7,906 bases of DNA from Verrucomicrobiales bacterium (GTDB taxonomy: Bacteria; Verrucomicrobiota; Verrucomicrobiia; Limisphaerales; UBA1100), in the NCBI GenBank assembly GCA_002719595.1, contig PBEJ01000001.1, positions 1 through 7,906 of the forward strand, written 5' to 3'. How positions within the stretch are numbered: the first letter of the stretch is position 1; every line of letters starts with the position of its first letter. The translations under genes and the position numbers were made by a program. Under the pieces are notes generated by a model. The model was not told the origin of the DNA and searched no databases. It saw only the letters and a list, made by a program, of their open reading frames with translations. This document shows positions 1 to 7,906 of this stretch, piece after piece.

Positions 1-1220
1 TATCATCATTGTTTCCATATTTTTTACTGGGCATGGCTCAAGCACGCATAACAGCAGGACAATTAGAATTGGCGGAAGAGCATTTGATTGAATTTAATAA
101 TCAGAAGCAAGACCATGATCTACTTGCCGCAGCGGAGCTTGAAACAATCAGGGTTCAAACAACTAAGGGTCAATGGGGTGATGCAATAAAGCTGTATGAC
201 AGATGGCTCAAAAAATACCCCAATCACAAAATGAGGGGTAAAGTTTTGCTGGACCGTGCGTGGGCCTTAATGCGTTCGGGACAAAAGATTGCCGCGATGA
301 AGGCCTACGAGAACCTGGCATTTACCAAGGTAAAATCTCCGCAAGTTTATACGGCAAAAATTTGGTTGGCGGATCAATATTTTAATTCGGTAACAAATCG
401 ATTGGCGGCAGAAAAGATATACCAAGAGGTTGCTTCGGAAACAAATTGCCCTCCCTATTTAAGGCATCGGTCTCAATTGATGGCAGGACGGGCGGCAATG
501 GTTAGACAGGGTTATGATGATGCAAAAAAGAGTTTTGTTGCTTTAATAAATAACAAGGATGTGTCTGCTCCCGAGCGCATACAAGCAACCTTTGCCCTTG
601 GAGATTTGATAATGTTTGAGTTGAAATCATCACCCGTCAATTCTCCCCAAGCCGAAAAAATACAAAACGAGAAAATTCACCAGTCAACAAACACATTATT
701 TGGGTTGACGCAGATTGTGCAAACCAATCGGGTAGCAGCCCGAGCTTGGGGCAGGATCGGCGATATCTCCCTAATGGTGGCACGTAAACGTGAATCTCAT
801 TATGCTCACGCTAAGGTGGCCTACGAAAAATCAAGGTCCATTTCAGAACAGCAGTTAATAAATTTATCGGGTGCAGGCGACTATGATGATATTTTATATC
901 AGGCGCTGATGGGGTTGGCTTATTGTTCAGATAGGTCTACAATAGGCAGCGCTGGTGAAATACGTAAAGTTGCGCTGGAGGATGCACTCAAGAATGTTAC
1001 TGATGTGTATCAAGATAGTTACGGTCACCCGACCAAAAAGATTAATTTATATTGGCGCGGGCAAAGCGGAGTTATGGCTATAAGGTTTCTTACTGAGTTA
1101 GATAGATATGATGATGCACTGCGTAAGTACGATGAATTGGAAACCTTGTTTCCTAATATGCGGCCCTTTTTCAAGGAAAAAAAACAGCGACTGGAGGAAC
1201 TTAGGGCTGCAAAGCCCTAA
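1..1220 (+). CDS. TPR-like helical repeat protein, 5' end missing
   Basis: This is the C-terminal part (about 405 residues visible) of a protein built from paired amphipathic helices of TPR type. The reading frame is open to the left edge, and the first possible start inside the window is a TTG at position 9 with no ribosome binding site, so the true start most likely lies outside the window. Numbering from that TTG, repeat-like units are visible at about 17-50 (GQLELAEEHLIEF), 52-85 (GQWGDAIKLYDRWLKKYPNH) and 91-104 (GQKIAAMKAYENLA). Others are around 130-141, 168-180 and, at the C-terminus, about 366-382 (DRYDDALRKYDELETLFPN). The 'A..Y...L..YP' spacing is typical of TPRs in outer-membrane assembly or cell-envelope scaffold proteins. 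No enzymatic motif, membrane segment or lipobox is visible, although an N-terminal signal could lie off the window. The specific function is unknown. The gene ends 62 nt before thiC, and a functional link to thiamine synthesis is not implied. Confidence 0.75.
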   Translation, partial: SSLFPYFLLGMAQARITAGQLELAEEHLIEFNNQKQDHDLLAAAELETIRVQTTKGQWGDAIKLYDRWLKKYPNHKMRGKVLLDRAWALMRSGQKIAAMKAYENLAFTKVKSPQVYTAKIWLADQYFNSVTNRLAAEKIYQEVASETNCPPYLRHRSQLMAGRAAMVRQGYDDAKKSFVALINNKDVSAPERIQATFALGDLIMFELKSSPVNSPQAEKIQNEKIHQSTNTLFGLTQIVQTNRVAARAWGRIGDISLMVARKRESHYAHAKVAYEKSRSISEQQLINLSGAGDYDDILYQALMGLAYCSDRSTIGSAGEIRKVALEDALKNVTDVYQDSYGHPTKKINLYWRGQSGVMAIRFLTELDRYDDALRKYDELETLFPNMRPFFKEKKQRLEELRAAKP

Positions 1221-1249
1221 TTATGAATAGGTTTTGAAAAACACAATAG

Positions 1250-3178
<1,929 letters not shown>

Positions 3179-3309
3179 CCGTAATCTTGCGTTCTTTTCC
3201 GGTTTCAAATTAGGTTTTAAAGGTAATTTGTATCGGTAATACCAAGAACATACTTGCTGTAGATTTTCTGAAGGTAGAGCTCTTAGTACAGCCCCGGAAG
3301 ATTTAGCGA

Positions 3310-4017
3310 ATGATTATGTCGCTTGAAAAGACTATTGCTAAAAAGGTTGTGGTGATTACCGGGGTGGGCCGGGGTTTAGGCCGTGCAATGGCGAGGGAGT
3401 TTGTTGCTCAAGGTCACACCGTGGCAGGGTGCAGCCGAAATGAAAAAAAACTTTTGGCTTTGGGGAAAGATCTCGGTGATTCAAACATATTTTCCCAGGT
3501 AAATGTGGCCGATGACTTTTCTGTGCAGCAGTGGGCAGTTAAGGTAATCAAAGAATTGGGTACGCCTGATTTATTGATTAACAATGCAGCTGTGATAAAC
3601 AAAAATCAGTTTTTATGGGAACTCAGCGCTGAGGGATTTAGTGAAGTGGTTGATGTAAACATCAAAGGTGTTGCTAATGTAATTCGTCATTTTGTTAAAC
3701 CAATGGCAAAAGCAGGGAGAGGAGTAATTGTCAACTTCAGTTCCGGATGGGGCAGAAGTGCTTCTCCTGAGGTGGCACCATATTGTGCCACAAAATGGGC
3801 AATTGAAGGTATGACCCAATCACTCGCCCAAGAATTACCAGAAGGGTTGGCGGCTGTGCCTTTAAATCCAGGTGTAATAAATACAGATATGCTCCGGAGT
3901 TGCTTTGGTCCTTCTGCAGCTGATTTTCCCTCTGCAGATGAATGGGCGACGATTGCAGTTCCCTTTTTATTGGGATTGAGCACCAAAAATAATGGTCAGT
4001 CGCTGACGGTCAGCTAG
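3310..4017 (+). CDS. SDR-family NAD(P)-dependent oxidoreductase
   Basis: This is a classical short-chain dehydrogenase/reductase of 235 residues, predicted to be a cytosolic NAD(P)-linked alcohol/ketone oxidoreductase; its substrate cannot be read from the sequence. The Rossmann nucleotide-binding motif is TGVGRGLG (17-24, TGxxxGxG). The NNAA motif stabilising the central sheet is at 91-94, and the conserved Asn is N117 (VDVNIKG). The catalytic serine is S145 (VNFSSG), followed 13 residues later by Y158 and K162 in YCATK. A PG motif with NTDM follows at 187-194. The catalytic set is complete. SR at 42-43 after the second strand, in place of an acidic residue, hints at NADP(H) preference; this is inference. 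The protein is slightly short, lacking extended C-terminal substrate-loop material. GGAAG at 3296-3300 lies 9 nt before the chosen ATG, which favours it over the in-frame ATG at 3316. It lies 131 nt downstream of thiC, so co-transcription is possible but not shown. Confidence 0.9.
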   Translation: MIMSLEKTIAKKVVVITGVGRGLGRAMAREFVAQGHTVAGCSRNEKKLLALGKDLGDSNIFSQVNVADDFSVQQWAVKVIKELGTPDLLINNAAVINKNQFLWELSAEGFSEVVDVNIKGVANVIRHFVKPMAKAGRGVIVNFSSGWGRSASPEVAPYCATKWAIEGMTQSLAQELPEGLAAVPLNPGVINTDMLRSCFGPSAADFPSADEWATIAVPFLLGLSTKNNGQSLTVS

Positions 4018-4027
4018 TTTCGACTTG

Positions 4028-4042
4028 TTCACAGGCTGTGAA
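4028..4042. promoter_or_regulatory. Perfect 15-bp dyad, possible operator
   Basis: TTCACAG-G-CTGTGAA is a perfect 7-bp inverted repeat around a single central base. It lies in the 43-nt gap between the SDR stop and the ATG of the 90-residue protein. The one-base centre is too small for an RNA loop at full pairing and no T-run follows, so a terminator is unlikely. The geometry fits the DNA site of a dimeric regulator. That role is inference, and no cognate regulator is in the window. Confidence 0.35.
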
Positions 4043-4060
4043 TTTGATAGTGTAATCCAA

Positions 4061-4333
4061 ATGGCAAATTCGCCACGTAAAAATGATCAACCCAAAAGCA
4101 TGATGCTTGGAGTTGGGTTGGATTCCGACGGTCATAAACGAATCACCAAAGGGGAAAACTTTGCCCTAGTAGGTGGCTCAAAGGATACCCACGAAGAGAT
4201 GACTGAAAAGGCGGTTAAAATAAACGAAAAGTTGGATGAACGCGGTAAGAGGTTGGAAGATGTTAGCCGTGAGGAGTTCGATGACATTGCCAACGATGTT
4301 GGGCTTCAACGTTTTGATCCTGATAAAAATTAA
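4061..4333 (+). CDS. Small conserved-looking protein of unknown function
   Basis: This encodes a 90-residue, highly charged soluble protein with no cysteines, signal peptide or membrane segment. I cannot assign a function. The N-terminal 13 residues are polar and probably disordered. A compact core follows: MLGVGLDSDGHKRITKGENF (15-34), then ALVGGSKDTHEEM (35-47) and a helical, charged C-terminal half (AVKINEKLDERGKRLEDVSREEFDDI, 51-76). The pattern 'LG.GLD..DGH.R.T.G.NF.L.GGS..TH..M...A...NE.L..RGK.LED' resembles small hypothetical proteins I recall from planctomycete and verrucomicrobial genomes, but that is memory, not a search. An in-frame TTG at 4025 would add 12 residues running through the dyad. 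The ATG at 4061 is preferred, though no Shine-Dalgarno precedes it. The regular coding character, conserved-looking core and position in a gene string support a real gene. It follows the SDR gene by 43 nt and may be co-transcribed with it. Confidence 0.75.
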   Translation: MANSPRKNDQPKSMMLGVGLDSDGHKRITKGENFALVGGSKDTHEEMTEKAVKINEKLDERGKRLEDVSREEFDDIANDVGLQRFDPDKN

Positions 4334-4485
4334 TATAACCTAAATTGAGGTTCGTTATTATCTTTTTTCACCCTGTGGTTTTAATCAAAATATTCAGTTA
4401 TTTGAATTTCTCGCAAAGTCACCATATGGATTCACAGGCCTTGGTGGTGATGTGAGAGGCAGGACAAGTATTGGCTACTAAAGGT

Positions 4486-4519
4486 CTTCACCCGTCGGCT
4501 TATTAGTCGGCGGGTGAAG
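4486..4519. terminator. Strong hairpin between convergent genes
   Basis: The left arm at 4486-4499 (CTTCACCCGTCGGC) pairs with the right arm at 4506-4519 (GTCGGCGGGTGAAG). They form a 14-bp stem with two G-T wobbles around a 6-base loop, TTATTA. It starts 2 nt beyond the stop codon of the minus-strand peptidase gene and lies about 150 nt after the last plus-strand gene, the expected place for a terminator shared by converging operons. Neither side carries a long T-run (the minus-strand side reads ACCTTTAG), so intrinsic termination may be imperfect or the hairpin may mainly protect 3' ends. Confidence 0.65.
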
Positions 4520-4521
4520 CA

Positions 4522-5343
4522 TCAATTCCAGGTCAGAGGGTCTACTTTATAATACTCTGCAAATAATTCGTAAAGTTCGGGGCGTTTCTTTTTAAGATAG
4601 TAGGGTTTTTCAAAAAATGTTTCAGTAGTAACACTAAAGAATTCGGCGGGGTTGGTTGCCCCATAGTAATCAATGACTGTCTTATCACCGCTCTCAACCT
4701 TTTGTTGTAAATCCGCAAATACTCGAGTGCAGACTTTCCTCCATTGTTTGTATTGTTCCTTGGATCCGAGTATCGGTGCTCCATCAGCCAGTCCGTCGGC
4801 CTGATCCAACTGGTGTGCGAATTCATGCAGAACTAAATTTCTGCCGTCTTTGGTGTTTTGAGCTCCAGATTTGGTATTATCCCAAGATAATACTACTAAT
4901 CCTGATTCCCACGATTGACCCAAAACTTGGATGTTTTTTTCTGTGTGTATGCCGCCATAGGCCTCTTGTTTTGTGGCAGTGTAACCCTTTGGTCGGATTA
5001 TCACAGAACGTAATTTATCAGGGAAAAATGTATTTTGATTGACTAAAAGTAGGCATGCTTGGGATGCAGTCAGTACACGAATTTCATCAGTGATTTTTAA
5101 GCCTTCAGCTCCTCGAATATCTATTCGCTCAATAAATAAAAGTGTAAGCTGCTCTAGTTGATCTTGTAATTCTTTTGGGAGCCGTAAATAGAGCGGCCAT
5201 TGTTTTTCGAGTATTGATTTCCACTCAGTTGGGAAAGGTTTTCGTGGTATATCGATTTGGGGTTGGAGTGGTTTTTTAGCCAAAAATTTTGAAGACAGTA
5301 TGGCTGTCAATAAAATTAAAATTATAATGGTGGTCTCTAGCAT
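4522..5343 (-). CDS. M90-family (MtfA-like) zinc peptidase, membrane-anchored
   Basis: This is a 273-residue homologue of E. coli MtfA (family M90), a zinc aminopeptidase-type enzyme that binds the glucose-PTS repressor Mlc. The zinc motif is HEFAHQLD, with H173 and H177 as ligands and E174 as catalytic base; E234 in DYYGATNPAEFFSV is the likely third ligand. Its 61-residue offset from H173 is close to that of E. coli MtfA's ligands, and the sequence around it matches E. coli DAYAASDPAECFAV. GQSWESGLVVLSW (142-154) and the closing FAEYYKVDPL (261-270) also match the family. Unlike E. coli MtfA, it begins with a hydrophobic segment (about 4-17) followed by lysines at 19, 23 and 24. This suggests a membrane anchor with the peptidase in the cytoplasm. 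Its ATG lies 3 nt after the hydrolase stop codon with no Shine-Dalgarno, so translational coupling is likely. Whether an Mlc-like partner exists here is unknown. Confidence 0.9.
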   Translation of the reverse strand: MLETTIIILILLTAILSSKFLAKKPLQPQIDIPRKPFPTEWKSILEKQWPLYLRLPKELQDQLEQLTLLFIERIDIRGAEGLKITDEIRVLTASQACLLLVNQNTFFPDKLRSVIIRPKGYTATKQEAYGGIHTEKNIQVLGQSWESGLVVLSWDNTKSGAQNTKDGRNLVLHEFAHQLDQADGLADGAPILGSKEQYKQWRKVCTRVFADLQQKVESGDKTVIDYYGATNPAEFFSVTTETFFEKPYYLKKKRPELYELFAEYYKVDPLTWN

Positions 5344-5346
5344 CTT

Positions 5347-7671
5347 TTATTTAATTGGCCATTTGAGATGTCTGTGTAGAAAGTCAAATGTTCCTTTGCC
5401 ATTTATTGTATGTGGTCCTTGGAAGAATTCTATTTCAGTTTTTTCTGGGATATCAAGGGCGGCGTACAACCTTCGAACCTTGGCATATTCGTAAGCTACC
5501 CATTCATCAGGTGCGACACCATCTTTATGTCCGCGTTCGACCATGAAGGGTCTGGGCGCTATGAGTGCAGCCATCTCCGCATAGTTAAATGTGTGGCCAA
5601 GGTTGTATTCAAATATTTCATATTCTCCCGTGTATAGGTAACTATAACGCCAATCTGTTGTTGTGTTTTTTTTGATCCATTCATTAAAATCAGCTGAACA
5701 TATAGAAAGAGAGTATCGTGGGATCAATGCTGGTACTCTCATTGCTGTTTTGCCTCCATATGACAATCCGTAGAAACCGATTCTGTTTTTATCGACGTAT
5801 GGAAGGGTTTCCAGCCAATCTATAATCCGGTTGTGTTGAGGTATAATGACTGAGAATAGTGTTTTTCCCAATGGGTTTGCTTTACGTTGTAAAACACGAA
5901 ATGCATCCTGTCCTCGGTAAGGGTTATGTGGAGCAAAAACAACAAAACCCCGATCAGCTAACTCCGCGGAAAAACCCTTATATGGACCAAATGCCCTCGA
6001 TTTAGGATCGCGGGTTACAGTGTCATTAGGTACCCCCTCCAGTCCATGCTGACAGACCACGACTGGGCGTTTCTCTCCTGGTTTAATGCCTTTTGGTGTA
6101 AGTAGGTATCCCCATGCAAAAACGTCCTTCCAAACGTCCAGAACGATTTCATGACATGTCCATTTATCAGTTTCCAATATCTTTCTACTTCTAGGATTAA
6201 TTGGAAGATTAGCATTGGGGAACCTCCCGATGACTTCATTCCAGAATCGCTCCTTGTGTTTATCGGTTTGCTTGTTCCAGGTAGAAGGTTTTTCATACCG
6301 GAAAGATTTCCAAAAATTTTCTTGTCTGCGGTATTCAGAAAAACGAAGAAGCCGTTGTGTATGGTCAACCAATTGTATTACCTGCCGTTTTTGCCGGTCA
6401 GTTGGCACTTCTATTTTATGTTTGAGGGGTTTAGGTCGTAAATTTATCTCTTCAGTTGATATATTAAGCTCTTTTAAAAATTTCTTTATGGAGGTTGTGT
6501 TGCAAAAATTATCTACCGGAATTTTTTTATTTATTCCATCTTGGGAACTGTAAAGATGTATGTAATTATTTTTAAAACCGAGGTCTCTGGCTCTTAGAAA
6601 TTCTGATTCAACTAGATGGGTTGCTGGGGTGGTTAATATACCAGGGGCAGCTCCTCCACGGCGGCCTCGTTTGGCCATGGGGGGGGCATCAATTTGCTTA
6701 ATGCTACTATGTTCCACGATTAGGGTCCGGGGGCATATCAGGCTGGCAATCTCAGCATCGCCAAATTGTTCTAGTAGGCCGAATACATTTCTGTATATAG
6801 GTTCATTCCAGATTCTGTCGCGTTCGCAAAAATAACCACTTATCATAGTTGCTTTTACGCGGTTATCTATGGCAGCTGCATAGAATCCTATGAGAGCTCC
6901 CTCATTATAGCCCACTATTCCAATTGGAATTACATTGGGTGTCTTTGAGTTTTCTAAATTAAACCAATTTATTGCCGCTCGTATTTTTTGTACTTCGTAG
7001 CCGATTATATGACGACCCATTTCAAATGCCTGACGGTAGATCCATTCCCGGTGGGTTTGGTTTGTATATGCTATTCCTTCAGCGCCTGAAAATTCATCGT
7101 CACGATTAATGAGTGTTGGTATCACTACCTGACAACCTGCAATTGCTAGATGACGGGCGAATTGTGATTCGGGGTTTATGCCGGGACATAATCCTGCTAT
7201 CTGTTCCGGGGTTTGGTCAGCGTCGGGAAGGGCAATGATGCGGCCTCGGATAGGGCCGAGGGGGTTAATTAATAAACCTTCTCCAGTGACGCCTTTGAAG
7301 ACCGGCCAATAAACAGAGTGTACTTCCATATGCTCATCTTTATATCGAAGGGAGCTGGTTGTTGTATTTGAGTTGAGGCCAAGACTTTTAAAAGGGATTA
7401 GTTCATCGGTAGCACCAATGCAAAATTGAAAATGTTTTCTATTTTTTTCTATGGATTTTACGTATGCCTTATCTGATGTATTATTACGATTCCAGAAATT
7501 TTTACGGAGTTTTCGTGACAATTGGATTTTTTTATCCAGAAAAATGCTGATACCGGAAACCATGCGAACAGACAAATCTCCATCCATTTCCAACGGTCGT
7601 GTATGTGGGAATTCTTCGCCTTCTAATGAAATACTTAGAAATAAAACTATTAAAGAGATGGCAAGGTTCAT
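5347..7671 (-). CDS. Secreted tandem alpha/beta-hydrolase (esterase-like), N-terminal domain probably inactive
   Basis: This is a 774-residue protein with an N-terminal hydrophobic signal (about 3-16, with no basic residue before it), so export is predicted. It holds two alpha/beta-hydrolase folds. The C-terminal one (about 505-774) resembles the acetyl-xylan esterase/dienelactone hydrolase group. It has strand PVVVCQHGLEG (536-546), an RGQD motif (586-589) recalling the CE7 RGQ signature, nucleophile elbow GLSYG with S637, acid D717 in GHKDG and H754 in GPHTING. A carboxyl-ester substrate, perhaps acetylated polysaccharide, is likely but not proven. The N-terminal one (about 140-405) repeats the fold (RGRIIALPD at 142-150, CPRTLIVEHS at 313-322). 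However, its elbow reads GYNEG with N256 (codon AAT), and its histidine position aligns by eye with D378, so it is probably non-catalytic. A basic glycine-rich loop (RGRRGGAAPG, 335-344) interrupts it. The ATG is fixed by an in-frame stop 15 nt upstream. The gene lies 43 nt after the RNase gene and 3 nt before the peptidase gene. Confidence 0.85.
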   Translation of the reverse strand: MNLAISLIVLFLSISLEGEEFPHTRPLEMDGDLSVRMVSGISIFLDKKIQLSRKLRKNFWNRNNTSDKAYVKSIEKNRKHFQFCIGATDELIPFKSLGLNSNTTTSSLRYKDEHMEVHSVYWPVFKGVTGEGLLINPLGPIRGRIIALPDADQTPEQIAGLCPGINPESQFARHLAIAGCQVVIPTLINRDDEFSGAEGIAYTNQTHREWIYRQAFEMGRHIIGYEVQKIRAAINWFNLENSKTPNVIPIGIVGYNEGALIGFYAAAIDNRVKATMISGYFCERDRIWNEPIYRNVFGLLEQFGDAEIASLICPRTLIVEHSSIKQIDAPPMAKRGRRGGAAPGILTTPATHLVESEFLRARDLGFKNNYIHLYSSQDGINKKIPVDNFCNTTSIKKFLKELNISTEEINLRPKPLKHKIEVPTDRQKRQVIQLVDHTQRLLRFSEYRRQENFWKSFRYEKPSTWNKQTDKHKERFWNEVIGRFPNANLPINPRSRKILETDKWTCHEIVLDVWKDVFAWGYLLTPKGIKPGEKRPVVVCQHGLEGVPNDTVTRDPKSRAFGPYKGFSAELADRGFVVFAPHNPYRGQDAFRVLQRKANPLGKTLFSVIIPQHNRIIDWLETLPYVDKNRIGFYGLSYGGKTAMRVPALIPRYSLSICSADFNEWIKKNTTTDWRYSYLYTGEYEIFEYNLGHTFNYAEMAALIAPRPFMVERGHKDGVAPDEWVAYEYAKVRRLYAALDIPEKTEIEFFQGPHTINGKGTFDFLHRHLKWPIK

Positions 7672-7714
7672 GCCTAATGCCAGCTATTTGTTCCAATCTT
7701 GTCAATGAAAACGC

Positions 7715-7906
7715 TTAGTTATGCTCACCGACGCTGGCCAACTCTTGATTGTTATTTGCATCTAAAATCATGAATTGTTCAGCGTGGAAAGCTGTCTCGG
7801 CTCTAAATTCGAGTTTTACTAGGTATTTTTTCTCAAAATTAATTATCAAATCTTCATCTTCCCTGCGGAGCCTATCCAAAACATTTGGATTTACCACGAT
7901 TCGAAG
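7715..7906 (-). CDS. rng: C-terminal end of RNase E/G-family ribonuclease (partial)
   Basis: The last 63 residues of a gene that enters from the right edge are visible; the frame is open to position 7906, and the GTG at 7897 is an internal valine codon rather than a start. The sequence LRIVVNPNVLDRLRREDEDL, then a Glu-Lys-rich helix and VKLEFRAETAFHAEQFMIL, matches the C-terminal end of RNase G (E. coli: 'NPEVVEAL... V.VQVEPLYTQEQFDVV'). RNase E/G enzymes are cytosolic endonucleases for rRNA maturation and mRNA decay, dependent on magnesium. The S1 and catalytic domains lie outside the window, so activity and RNase G versus E identity cannot be judged. The match is short, but the NP-x-V start, the E-F-x-I ending and the ordering all fit. 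It is the upstream gene of the minus-strand run with the hydrolase and the peptidase. Confidence 0.7.
   Translation of the reverse strand, partial: LRIVVNPNVLDRLRREDEDLIINFEKKYLVKLEFRAETAFHAEQFMILDANNNQELASVGEHN

Noticed and set aside
3230..3250. Imperfect hairpin TTGTAT-CGGTA-ATACCAA between thiC and the SDR gene
   Set aside because: It is a six-pair stem with a bulge and no T-run, easily found by chance in 131 nt.
3310..4333. SDR gene plus small protein as a defence or toxin-antitoxin pair
   Set aside because: The SDR has a normal complete catalytic set and the small protein shows no toxin, antitoxin or DNA-binding motif. Nothing beyond adjacency supports such a system.
4337..4368. AACCT-AAATTG-AGGTT hairpin followed by a T-rich stretch after the 90-residue gene
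   Set aside because: The stem is only 5 bp and partly A-T, and the T-run starts 9 nt after the stem. It is too weak to call a terminator, and the hairpin at 4486-4519 serves the region better.
7677..7705. Minus-strand TTGACA, 17-nt spacer and TGGCAT, 5 nt before the hydrolase ATG, a possible leaderless promoter
   Set aside because: The -35 is perfect but the -10 matches only 3 of 6 positions, and the site lies in a 43-nt gap inside a likely operon. It is not convincing without a mapped transcription start.

Overview
The window reads as ordinary bacterial chromosome at about 40-45% GC. It has tightly packed genes and mostly weak or absent Shine-Dalgarno sequences. A tandem exported esterase-like hydrolase, a membrane-anchored MtfA-type peptidase and a small conserved-looking protein of unknown function would all fit the Planctomycetota-Verrucomicrobiota group, with Verrucomicrobiota preferred. 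This placement is an inference from gene content and is not proven by any marker in the window.

The left half is on the plus strand. It starts with the 3' part of a helical-repeat (TPR-like) protein gene cut by the window edge. Next comes a complete thiC (pyrimidine branch of thiamine synthesis), then a short-chain dehydrogenase/reductase with all its catalytic residues. It ends with a 90-residue soluble protein of unknown function, preceded by a perfect 7+1+7 bp dyad. No TPP riboswitch is recognisable in the 62 nt before thiC.

The right half is on the minus strand and converges on the left half at about position 4500, where a 14-bp hairpin lies. In transcription order it holds the last 63 codons of an RNase E/G-type gene (cut by the right edge), a 774-residue secreted tandem alpha/beta-hydrolase and an M90 (MtfA-like) zinc peptidase. 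Gaps of 43 and 3 nt suggest one operon. The hydrolase carries two hydrolase folds. The C-terminal one has an intact Ser-Asp-His triad, while the N-terminal one has Asn at the nucleophile position and apparently Asp at the histidine position.

No tRNA, rRNA, CRISPR array, insertion sequence or attachment site is visible. The genes look like housekeeping or metabolic neighbours rather than one dedicated system. The best leads are the pseudo-catalytic hydrolase domain, the uncharacterised 90-residue protein with its upstream dyad, and a perfect Shine-Dalgarno inside thiC just before an in-frame ATG.
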